Shown in pieces: positions 54,040 through 64,000 of a stretch of 64,000 bases of DNA. Made by a program: the position numbers and the translations under genes. This DNA is from Sepiola atlantica. Taxonomy: Eukaryota; Mollusca; Cephalopoda; Sepiida; Sepiolidae. The notes beneath the pieces are model-generated. The model worked only from the letters and a program-made list of their open reading frames with translations, was not told the origin of the DNA and searched no databases. The stretch is from assembly GCA_963556195.1 (NCBI GenBank), contig OY744532.1, positions 84,264,734 to 84,328,733 on the forward strand. Direction: 5' to 3'. The first letter of the stretch is position 1, and each line of letters starts with the position of its first letter.

Positions 54040-54962
54040 TAACTCGGTACTCTTATAGCACTGCGTTTCCGTGACTTCGCGTCGTTAACGTTCGGGCAGG
54101 TTTCAGAAGCGCCTGAAAGTTGACGAAACGATTAAGAACACAGGTTGCATTCAGACAATCAGGTTAAAAACAACCAGACAATAACTATTGGAAGAAATGA
54201 ATGTCTACGATCTGCAGCGTCATAAAAAATGAATTTCTACGATCTGCATCGCATTAAAAAAATGAATTTCTACGAAGTGCATCGCATTAAAAAAATGAAT
54301 TTCTACGATCTGCAGCGCGTTAAAAAAAAGAATTTCTACGATCTGCATCGCATTAAAAAAATGAATTTCTACGAAGTGCATCGCATTAAAAAAATGAATT
54401 TCTACGAAGTGCATCGCATTAAAAAAATGAATTTCTACGATCTGCAGCGCGTTAAAAAATGAATTTCTACGATCTGTCAGCGCGTTGAATCTCCCGAACG
54501 ACCCATTGAGTTCTGTCAGCAACGGTCCCTTCTAGCGAAAGACTAACCCTAAACCTTAACACTAAAACCTAAACCCTAAATCTTAAACCAAGAAAATATT
54601 TAAAAGAAAACAAAACATTGAATTAAAAACTAAAAAAATAATCCAATAAATATGAAATAAACAGTGATTTCCTTGTTTGTTATATAAAAAAAGATTATAT
54701 TTTGAAACTTTTCGGTGCTCATAAAAAAACAGTTCATTTAAAAAAAAAACGGTTTAATAACAATGGGTCCTTTGACAAAATTATTTTTATACATATATTT
54801 TACTTTGATATTCGTCGTCTGAATTTATCGTCTGACAGTCTTCAATTTATCGTTTGCCAGTGTTCATCTCGTCAACTCCAGGGCGCTTCCGGGACCTGCC
54901 CGAACGGTTACGACGCGAAGTCACGGAAACGCGGTACGCTCTCTATAAGAGTACACTTTACT
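54040..54962. mobile_element. Terminal-inverted-repeat element (about 0.9 kb)
   Basis: Terminal arms of about 80 bp are imperfect reverse complements. Left arm is about 54042-54125 (GTACTCTTATAG, GCGTTTCCGTGACTTCGCGT, GTTCGGGCAGG). Right arm is about 54870-54955 (CCTGCCCGAACGG, ACGCGAAGTCACGGAAACGC, CTATAAGAGTAC). Between them lie a 33-bp minisatellite and AT-rich sequence with a CCCTAAA-like patch near 54545-54590. There is no transposase, so it is a non-autonomous DNA element or foldback. I could not identify a target duplication. Confidence 0.72.
54197..54487. repeat. 33-bp minisatellite, about nine units
   Basis: Unit ATGAATTTCTACG followed by ATCTGCAGCGCGTTAAAAAA or variants (ATCTGCATCGCATT..., AAGTGCATCGCATT...). 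The main unit length, a multiple of three, keeps long frames open on both strands, giving NFYDLHRIKKM-type and VEIHFFNAM-type peptides. These are not considered genes. Confidence 0.93.
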
Positions 54963-57460
54963 CTTTCGACTTAGTTTTTCTCTCCGAAATGCTCTCCTCT
55001 GTCTATCGTTTCTCCTATTCTTTTTGTTGTATATATCTCACGCCCTCTCATCTCCGCATGTATTTTTCCTTTGTGTTATTTCTCATAAATATATGTATCT
55101 ATTTTTTTATTTTTCTTCTGTCTGTCAATCTCTCGAACTTCCACATTCGTTTTTTTATATCTGATCATCACAAATTTACTATTCATTTCTCGCATATTAT
55201 CAGTCCTTATTCTTGATTCCCTATTCCGCTTTATCTCTATCTTTCTCCTTCTGTATCTCTCTCTCAATATAAAGTTAGTCTACATATTATATGTTATTTA
55301 TCTATTAATCTTTAAAAATCAAATATTTCGAATTGAATGTTACATAACAGTTTATATCTCTTGTATATTAGATGCTTAACTAACATGCAAAGTAATAGAG
55401 TAGTGCTATTGTTGTAAAATTTAAAATGTCATGTGACTTATAAAATACATTTTTTTACTGTAAACATTTTATTTCCAAATACAGCTTTGTACAATAAGAT
55501 TTACTTATTGGTTTATTTTCAAAGAATATGTAACTACGAAAGAATACGAATAGGAAATGACAGTTTATACAACAAGAATATAACGACAATGAGATTGAAC
55601 AAAAAATAAAATGGCAAATAAACCGAAATACAAAAGAAAAACATTGCATAATTTCTGTCTTTTCAACAACTTTTTACAGAGGGGTATTGACTGTTGATGT
55701 GAGATTTTCAATCATAGCAACTGATAAGTTATTTGCAGCAAACTTTACTGCATGTCAGATTCAATGATTTCTGTTAAACTGTCTACCACTCGAATAAACA
55801 TCCGTATTAAGGGTACTCCCCATGTTCCTAATTAGATTTTAATTCCATCTATTAAGTGGTGAGTCAATGTACTGATCACCTTTAAATCCGTTTTATTTTA
55901 AAGATGTTTTGATGAATATTGGAAAGTTACTTGGTCCGCTATCTTGCATGAATATCAACGATTCAGGTTTGGCTAAAGCTTGGTTATCGAATCACTTAGA
56001 TTTTTCTAGGAAATCACAGTAAGTTTTTGAGTTCATGTTTACTCCGTCCTGGACTTTAAACACACCCAAAAGCTCACTGCCAACAATACTAGTCTATATA
56101 ATAATCCCACTTTTACCTCGTTATTTTACACATTGGCTAGAATAACGTTGCTTTCAGACACAACCTAGCACCCTTTCAGCAGGCCGAATGTAAAACTATA
56201 AGTCATTTTTTTACAGTTAAAACAAAATTCATGCTAAACACATATTGCATAAGTAAATTTCATATATACGCAGGCTTTTCAATTCCAACCTTCCGACTTT
56301 TTACCACATATTCCTGAATGGGGGAATTAGGTAAATTCTATATTTTGGGTGTGTTGGAAGAAACCTGGAGTTGCCTCGTGGAAAATAGACAGTAACAAAT
56401 ATGACAAAATCAAAATTAAGTGCTTTAGAAAATGGTCTATGTAGTACCAGCAACGCTTCGTATCTTTTTGGTAATGTTTAATAAATTATCTTCTCGTATT
56501 TTGTGCACTATTATTTATACATTTTACATCAAACAATGCAATATTTGTGATTTTTTTAAATCCATAATAACCTACGTCAAAGCTCAGGTCATGTTATCGG
56601 GCGAGTTCGTTTTTCATTATATAAATATTACTTTGTTTATTGGTTAAGCATAACATCGGGTATGCTCCATACAATAAAGTAAGGCCAAGGTAAGTCTTTG
56701 TTCTATCCTTACACTGTCAGTCGAAGCTATGCAGTCCCACGATTGATTTATCTTCCTGTTACAAGTACACTTACTATTAAAATAAACAAGCATATTTTTT
56801 ATCTGTATTAAATGCTTAATTACCACATATCAGCGCCTAATACGAATATTATTCTATTAAAATATCACTGTACATTAATTTCTGATCAAAATAGATATGA
56901 TGTGTATATACCAAGGCGCTGGTTATGTTTTCGGTGGAGTTTATTTGTGTACAGCCTAGTATCTACATAGTTTGACAAATACTACCAGTACTTAGACAAA
57001 ATATTGGCAATTTTCTTACTTAGTACTGATGTAATTTTGGAATATTATTGTCAAAAATCAATGTCAAGATCACGAAAAAGTGAAAGTCACACTTATTGCG
57101 ATAATTTCAGCTCTGTTTATCGTAGATATTGGTTTTCCCACCAGTGTTGTAGCAAATGATAACTGCATTGTATATTAACTTGACCTTGGGTTTTGACCTT
57201 GAATTTCAAAAGTTTAGTCAGACTCGATATTTTGACTGAATCTGAATTTGATGTACGGATATGATGCTCATTATAATCACCACGTCATATTTCATTCTGA
57301 TCAGATAAATTCTTTTTGATTTATCTACGTTTCTATGACATCACTTTTAGAATAATTCATAAAATACTGAGAAGTAAAGCCCGGATAAAAGTGAATCCCA
57401 TCCTTTGTTCTCAGACGGATGAATGCAGGCTTACAACTGTCTTATGATCTTGGTGTGTTT
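54963..57460. other. Unassigned AT-rich region
   Basis: Contains T- and CT-rich tracts near 55000-55270. No gene or named element recognised. Confidence 0.5.
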
Positions 57461-57937
57461 TTGGCATTGGTTTTTATTTGTAAACAGTTTTAAAGAATTA
57501 TTGAAATCATATTTTTTGATTTTTTTTAAAATTGTTCATGGAATTCGTGAAATCGAAAATATTTCATTTATTCTTTTGTGTAGCATGGTACTTCATTTTC
57601 AAATATAAGTTATATTTTTTTGGCATTGGTTTTTATTTGTAAACAGTTTTCAAGAATTATTGAAATCATATTTTTTGATTTTTTTAAAAATTGTTCATGG
57701 AATTCGTGAAATCGAAAATATGTCATTTATTCTTTTGTGTAGCATGGTACTTCATCTTCAAATATAAGTTATATTTTTTTGGCATTGGTTTTATTTATAA
57801 ACAGTTTTCAAGAATTATTGAAATCATATTTTTTGACTTTTTAAAAAATTGTTCATGGAATTCGTGAAATCGAAAATATTTCCTTTATTCTTTTCTGCAG
57901 CATGATACTTCATTTTCAAATATAATTTATATTTTTC
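57461..57937. repeat. Three tandem 159-bp units
   Basis: TTGGCATTGGTTTT recurs at 57461, 57620 and 57779, an exact period of 159. The units are highly similar throughout (TTGTTCATGGAATTCGTGAA; TCTTTTGTGTAGCATGGTAC). A short open frame in the first unit is not a gene. Confidence 0.93.
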
Positions 57938-57947
57938 CTTTTCTGAA

Positions 57948-58110
57948 ATGTAAAGATGAAATCAAATCGCGTTCCTTCTTTCTATCTCAATTGTTTACTG
58001 CCAGACGTGTTATAGATTTTTAAAAGAATGTGTGAAGTCTCTTTTTTTAACACGGTAACAGCGTGATACCTTTTTCAGATTTGAATTAAACATGTTTTTA
58101 TTGTCCCCAT
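57948..58110 (+). repeat. Dispersed repeat, copy 2
   Basis: Diverged copy of 52690-52860 in the same orientation, directly after the 159-bp array. A CT-rich tail follows at about 58200-58240. Confidence 0.75.
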
Positions 58111-58240
58111 GTTCATTTTTTTACACTTAGCTGTAATCTTTTAGTAACTCATTATCTTTCGCAGTCTCTTTCTACCCACATTTTAGTTATTATCTCCTTC
58201 ATTCCTTCTCTCTCTCTTTCACCCCCTCTCTCTCTCTCTA

Positions 58241-59119
58241 CCAGTATGCGATGTGTATCGGTTCTAAAAAGCTTTAAAATGTGCACATATCCCGTTCTAG
58301 TTGATTATTATTAATAAGAAAAAAACATGTAACCCGTTTGTAAGACTTGATTTTTTTGTAGGAGAGCCCCCCCCAAAAAATATACCTGCCACAGAAAACG
58401 CAGAAAAAAGTTGTAGTCAATATTTTTAATAACTTACTTAAACAATGTAATCATTGCATGAATGTCAATGTTATCTGTGAGGAACATACAGTTTTCTTTA
58501 TATTTGTGCATATACATACTCTCAAAAAATAGCTTCCATCATCCGGCAACGTGTTATACGACGGCGTGTATTCTGTATGTTGTACAACGTTAACGTAGCC
58601 ATAACCCAAACCCGACGCATGTTCATACAGGATTCACAAAAGTAGGTTAAGGGCGCGTTCATTCACTGTGAAGTATTTACGGGTCTACATTTGGCAAAAT
58701 CAGTTTAGCATTGGGTTGTTGGGTTCTTTTACAAACAATCCGTACCGGTTATATAGTTGTTGTTATTGTTTTTCTTACTTTTATTCATCGAAGACAAGGC
58801 ATTTTGCAACTGAAAAGTAACGGTCTACTGTGATAAAGGGGTAAGCTATGTAGAGGGGGGCAGTATTTATTGGTACCTTCACAGCAAGAGGTGTGTTCAT
58901 ATTATAATTAAATTTGTGCATGTTTTTTTACGGTCTGGAAAACTAGGAACAATGAGAGATTCCATAGACAAGCTTTTCAAGGAAAAAATCTACAAGAGTA
59001 AAATATGTCCGGATCTAATACTTTAATACTGATGGGGTTGAATGTTGCTGCTAGTCGGGTGAGTCGAATGTATTTACGTTGTAAGTTACAAGTGCAGTGA
59101 GTTCATAAGAGCACATCCC
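58241..59119. other. Unassigned region
   Basis: No gene or named element recognised. Confidence 0.45.
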
Positions 59120-59480
59120 CTAGAGTACATGTAAAACCGGCACAGGGATGCAACTCCACGGCGATACAACAGGGGCTGAAACTGGTATGACAATGTAAGG
59201 CTTATTAGGGTATGAAACACTTTTTTGTGTCTTGTGCAAGAGAGATGGGCTAGTGTTTGGTTCATTAGCCAAGGAGTGGCAGCAATATTCCATGCACAGG
59301 GGCAATGGTGGCCTTATAGATATATAGGATACTGGCAGATGTAAGAAGTTGTATCGCCCGGTAGAGTGAGCCTACCTTCCTTGCAGCAGACTTGGCAACA
59401 TCTTCTATTGACTTAATCCACATCATGTTTGCTGGAAATATCAGTCCAAGGATGTTGAACGTTAGAATCTTGTGTAACAA
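59120..59480 (-). pseudogene. CR1/Jockey-like LINE fragment 2
   Basis: Minus-strand piece resembling the C-terminal part of the 41-43 kb RT relic: NILGLIFPANMMWIKSIEDVAKSAARKVGSLYRA (in pieces), LYIYKATIAP and CMEYCCHSLA (compare LYLYNGTIRQ and CMDYCCHIWT). It is frameshifted and truncated at both ends, and lacks the RT active site. Confidence 0.75.
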
Positions 59481-59859
59481 ACATTATTTTTAATAATAAT
59501 TTTACCAATTTTTGTTTCGTTCCTCATTGTCGATAAACTCGGTAAATCAGCTCTACGAATGATTGTGAAAATCGCGTATTGTTTTGGTGGGAGAATATGT
59601 GACACGCTTGACATGCTATTTTAACGTTGCAATCACATGTTTGTAAGAAACCAAAGTATCTTTCGTTACCATCATTGTTACAACATTACAATAGCATTGC
59701 GAATTAACGATCTTAAACAATCGTTACTGGTCAAATAATATCAACAATCGTTTTCTTCGCTTAACAATGGCTTAAAAGTAGACAGTGACTGTTAATATCT
59801 GTGTAAGGACAGATCCACTAATTTAGAGGCTGACTCCAGATTCGAAATGTTCTCTCGTC
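59481..59859. other. Unassigned stretch
   Basis: No feature recognised. Confidence 0.4.
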
Positions 59860-60300
59860 TTCTGGAATGTATGTATCCTTTCGGAAAACGCAGACCCCAC
59901 GGTATAAGTGTACCACTTTGTTCAATCTTAATCATAAGCATCTAAGTTTGTTGATTAATTTAGTTCTTAAATATATCTATTAATGCAGATCTATCTCTAA
60001 AATTAGTGTTGCAGTTTGTGACATTTGGCCATACTATAGACGTACGACATGAAAGCAGACCCCACGAGAGTATTGTACCACCTCTGTTCAGACATAATCA
60101 TACATATGTAAGTACGCCGGTCTATGTAGTCTCATAATATATCATATAATGTGCGTATATCTTGAAAAATCCTTGCAAAATTGTTTAATATAATTCCCTT
60201 TTATTGACTCCCGCGTAAACTGAGACCCTACATTATCATTGTACGAAGTTTGCACAGAACAGTAACAACACGTTAATCTGTGCCTGGAGTTCTAAGGTGT
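59860..60300. repeat. Degenerate 165-bp tandem repeat, about 2.5 units
   Basis: The phrase CAGACCCCACG...GTACCAC...GTTCA recurs at 59891 and 60056, with a more decayed form (GAGACCCTACATTATCATTG) at about 60221. Spacing is 165-166. Relic units recur near 62750-62950. Confidence 0.7.
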
Positions 60301-62390
60301 ATTTTACTTATAATTCAACGTTTGACACAGCAGCGAAAGTAGATAAAATTAAAAAAAAATTAAAAATAAAAAAACGTATTTTGTGTGCATGACATCTTCA
60401 GCGATCGAGCGAGCTAGCTAATTTATCTAAGTCTGCAGGGTGATAACGTACGTACTAACATGAAAATGTTTTGGTATATTATAATATAGATTAAAGATGA
60501 CGCTGAAACTTGAATTTAATCATTACATTTAGCAATTAAGTTACTATTTTAAATATATGAATTATTGATTAATTATTCGATTATTATTGTTTTAAATGTT
60601 CAATTCATGTTTATTCTTATTCACACACACATTCAGACACGAGAAAAATAAACACACAGTCATGGTCGCCGGCAGCTCCCCGGGTTCGTATATGAAAATG
60701 CAGGTGATGATTATTGATGCGTGTTTTTACAGCACCTCTCATCACAACAAACACTTATGGTGAATCAGCCTACCTACCTGTACATTCCCCCGTGTGAAGC
60801 ATCCATACCTTTCTAACTAACTTTTAGACTTCCATTAATTTAAAGTGTCCAGTCTAAAGTGAACACCTGGTTTTGTTAGCTTATTGAAACACGATATTTT
60901 AACAAAGAAAGAGTAGTCTAGTAGGCTGTTTACTGCACAACTGTGGTATGGTTATTGGGCACTATGTATTTCTGTCTTATCAGGTATTTCCTTAGATGTC
61001 TGCAGGACTTTTCATTTTCCGTACCTTGCCGTGTAATTTAATATAAATACAGATTTAGTCCGTGTTCCAGTCACATTTTTCTGTCAGTCACAATTTTTTG
61101 AAACATAGTACATATCAGGATTTATCTAAATTCGAAATATTATAGGCTAGGAAAGACGCCTAAGAAGCAAGCAATGGTCGTTCTATGAACTGTAATCAAT
61201 GAAAATAGGAGGAAAAATAAGTGCAATAACTAAGCAAAAAGAAAAGCTTTCAAGTGAAATTTTACATGATGAAATCGGACACAATATTAAACTCAACACG
61301 AGACTACATAATTTATTAGGAAGAAAACAGCAGATATCTTACGCAACTATGAAATCATGAACGAGGATAAAAGAAACACTTATTATAAAAAAAATACATG
61401 AGAAACACACACAGGAAAATTAAAGAAACTCATCTCTCTTATCCCATTAGAATATTGCAGAACTTGACATTTATGTTATTCTGGTGTCAATGGTAATATT
61501 TTACATAGAATGATAAAATCAATTGATCAAACAGAAAAAAATTAAAATTAAAAATTAATTAACAAATAAGCGAAGTTAAGCTTAAGCAGAGACAAGAAAT
61601 ATATAACAGATGACAAAGAAAATTAACATAAACGAAGACATCAAATCCCAGAAATATGAGACATGCTATGCAATGCTAGCAAATAAAATGATACACATCC
61701 CAACAGTACGATTACAACCTTTCAGAATAATAAATGCAATTATTGCGCAGACGTAAACGAAGGAAATAGAGGAACAGCTAACCAGACCCAACATATAGTA
61801 ACTACGGTTTGTGCAAAATATGGGTAACGCATAAAGGCGACAAAAATTATGCTTTACTTGCTGAATAAAATAAATGATTGTACAAGAAACTAAACAAGGT
61901 ACTAAAAGAGAAAGTGATGGAAAAATCGTAGAGAAAACATCTGGAATAGCACGGTAAGTACTGGAATGTCAAGTGAGGCTTTTTGTCACTCAGATTCCAG
62001 TTATGGTCAATCAGTGAGCGTTCAATGTTAAACGGCTGTTTCTTACATGTACAATTGTTTGCAATTGTGGTCAACAAATCGTAAAATATTAAGAGACGTG
62101 TTGTCTCTCAGACTGTAGATAACACCATCTTATTTTGTCGGTGAACGATTATTTGCTTGGTTCATTGGTAATTAAAAAATGTTTTAATAGAAATCGCTCC
62201 ACACAAGGCATGAATCCACTTAATTTAAGGAGCTAAGAAGAACGAAAGATGGTTATCACAACGACAAGAGATACCTTAGTCTTGAAACGACTAAAAATAT
62301 AGGCAGGAAGAAAACAGTTTGCAAAAAAAGAGTTTTATAAGCTTGCAGTTCTTGGAAGGAAGTTACTTGAATGGGACGCTCTATTACAAT
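60301..62390. other. Unassigned AT-rich region
   Basis: No gene or named element recognised on either strand. Confidence 0.5.
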
Positions 62391-62399
62391 GAGGTATCA

Positions 62400-62630
62400 A
62401 AACAGCAGATTGATGGAGACTACTAGACCAACGAGTCAAACGAGCTGGAACAAAAGAAGCATGGAATAGATGACACAATTCTGAGGAAAACATGCCTCAT
62501 AATATTTATAGAATAGACTGAGACTAGCAACATAATGTCTGTGAGAGAGAATATGCAGATAAGAAGAAAGGGTGTGGTCAATCAAATTGCAGATATGTTT
62601 CTGCACCTTAACAATAATCCTCAAATGGCG
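62400..62630 (-). pseudogene. CR1/Jockey-like LINE fragment 3
   Basis: Minus strand reads VKVQKHICNLIDHTLSSYLH and then SHRHYVASLSLFYKYYEACF. This is the segment after the RT in this LINE family (compare LLDKVQKRVVNLIGPSL in the 41-43 kb copy, whose following HRRxVASLxLFYKYF part is frameshifted). Only this short C-terminal piece remains. Confidence 0.7.
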
Positions 62631-62749
62631 CAGAAATTCACCAGCTCAAATATTGACACACTAATAACTCCTCGTGAAATAGAAATAACTATCGGGACCC
62701 GTGAAAATTCTGTACTTGTATCCTTTATTTTGTGTATATGTCTGCCGTA

Positions 62750-62950
62750 AATTATATAGACGCCAAGCGCAAATACAGATCTCAAAATATTATTTCACCA
62801 CTTTTGTTCAAACTGAAGCAAACTTATCTAACTACTCTCGCTAATCAAGTTTCATAATATATATTGTTATGTCGGAGTTTGTAAAACGCAGACACCACGA
62901 TATAATTGTACAATGTTTTGAGTAAAAAAATCGAAATAGTTTATGTTCGC
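62750..62950. repeat. Relic units of the 165-bp repeat
   Basis: TTTCACCACTTTTGTTCAAAC at about 62790 and AAAACGCAGACACCACGATA at about 62883 match the 59.9-60.3 kb repeat, with shared TTTCATAATATATAT-like sequence between. Confidence 0.55.
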
Positions 62951-64000
62951 TCGAGTGTCATGTTCGACACAACAGCGCGCCAAATGAAATGTAAAAAAAT
63001 ATACTTGTTTTGCACTGCAACTTCGACGATTCGGCGATACCATTTTTAAAGAAGGTGTAGATTATGATCAAGATTCGACGATAAAATAAAACAGAGAAGA
63101 CAAACCTTTCAAACTATGGAATCTAATGTCCCAGCCAACCTCAGGGTGAAACTTTATAAGACATATACTAATTAAACACATGGAAGTTGACAGAGAATAG
63201 GCTATGGAATAATACACCTCTGGTAATACCGGTAAGTATATAAGCATTAAGATTAATCATAGAAAATATTTTTAAAAGACAAGAGTGCATTGGAATCAGA
63301 TGGTTGACACCTTAAAACCACGCGAAAAAAGCGGCCATATTTATTCGAATGCTAGAGCGAGAACTAATCCGCATAACCAAATAAGAATAACAAACCCCAT
63401 TATGTATAAAACAAAAACCAAGCCCGACCAGAACAATTTACTTATTAAGATGACACAAAGGGTTGTGCATCTATGTAAATATAAGCTAACGATATGCACG
63501 ATGAATTGTGTAATTTTTCTATTAATCTCCATTCATGAAAATAAATGGTAGTAGATAAAGTACAGAATAATTAACAATCTAGAAATCGTAAACCAAAATA
63601 TAAAAGCAGATGATAATATGCAGTAAATGGAGTACAATCAAATACTTCACCGATCCGTATCGTTTAACGTGTAGAACTGGTTAAAAGATTTGATGTTTCA
63701 GTATTTTATTTTCAACGAAAGCTTTTTTATCGACACACAAAAAACAAAATGGACACTTAGATTTTTTCTTAACTTCGATTAACGTAAGCGATGACGTGTG
63801 GTTTTACGATTGTTTTTTAAATTGTTATGAGGCCTGCCACTCAGACTTAGGATTACTTGTAGGGTAAGTTGTTTTGTGATATTATTACCATTACTCTTCC
63901 CTAACAGTTAAGTGATAATCTTGGCCTCTATAAATTATTTATTGTTTTAAAATTTTTTTTATCAGTTCTAGACTGTTAACTATTCTATATTTTTATCAAT
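62951..64000. other. Unassigned right edge
   Basis: No gene or named element recognised. Short open stretches on both strands near 63285-63551 lack any recognisable domain. Confidence 0.45.

Noticed and set aside
54220..54522. 100-codon repeat protein with VEIHFFNAM units
   Set aside because: In-frame 33-bp minisatellite, open on both strands and without coding context.

Overview
This is animal nuclear DNA: AT-rich, full of long (TA)n microsatellites, with no operons and no recognisable host gene or exon. Its repeat mix (Tx1/L1-like LINEs, CR1/Jockey-like LINE relics, Penelope-like elements, a Ty3/gypsy element, Helitrons, a 5S-derived SINE, hammerhead ribozyme repeats, (TA)n arrays beside elements) fits a mollusc, perhaps a cephalopod. 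That species guess is inference only. No host gene could be supported anywhere in the 64 kb.

Layout. 0.7-5.7 kb: an old, broken Tx1-like LINE (copy A, minus strand). 6.3-7.6 kb: a decayed Penelope-like element (PLE-1, plus strand) with readable reverse transcriptase and GIY-YIG pieces. 8.3-9.0 kb: tandem repeats with a nearly complete hammerhead ribozyme between two (TA)n arrays, then a second hammerhead motif on the other strand. 9.9-10.5 kb: a minisatellite. 12.3-15.9 kb: a second Penelope-like relic (PLE-2, minus strand) bounded by two direct repeats, with a third inverted copy. 15.9-16.5 kb: two long palindromes separated by (TA)n.

17.2-33.6 kb is the centrepiece. A young Ty3/gypsy element (167-bp LTRs with no difference found by eye, 5-bp target duplication AAATG) has one LTR split by 12.1 kb holding two head-to-tail, nearly identical Tx1-like LINEs (copies B and C). 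The two LTR pieces add up to exactly 167 bp and the outer duplications match. The order of events is therefore readable: gypsy insertion, LINE insertion into its LTR, then a tandem duplication or a second insertion at the same site. Copy B looks coding-complete; copy C lost 146 bp of ORF1. The gypsy gag-pol frame is open except for one TGA between its two zinc knuckles.

33.6-64 kb: a three-unit repeat with a GGAC tail (34.4 kb); a chimeric element headed by the 5' part of U2 snRNA (37.7 kb); a CR1/Jockey-like LINE relic (41-43 kb) with smaller fragments at 59.1 and 62.4 kb; a broken autonomous Helitron (45.2-48.7 kb) and a short non-autonomous relative with the same 3' end (53.2-53.7 kb); a 5S rRNA-derived SINE between (TA)n arrays (50.8-51.06 kb); a terminal-inverted-repeat element carrying an in-frame 33-bp minisatellite (54.0-54.96 kb); and 159-bp and 165-bp tandem repeats (57.5 and 59.9 kb). 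The remainder is AT-rich sequence in which nothing could be assigned.
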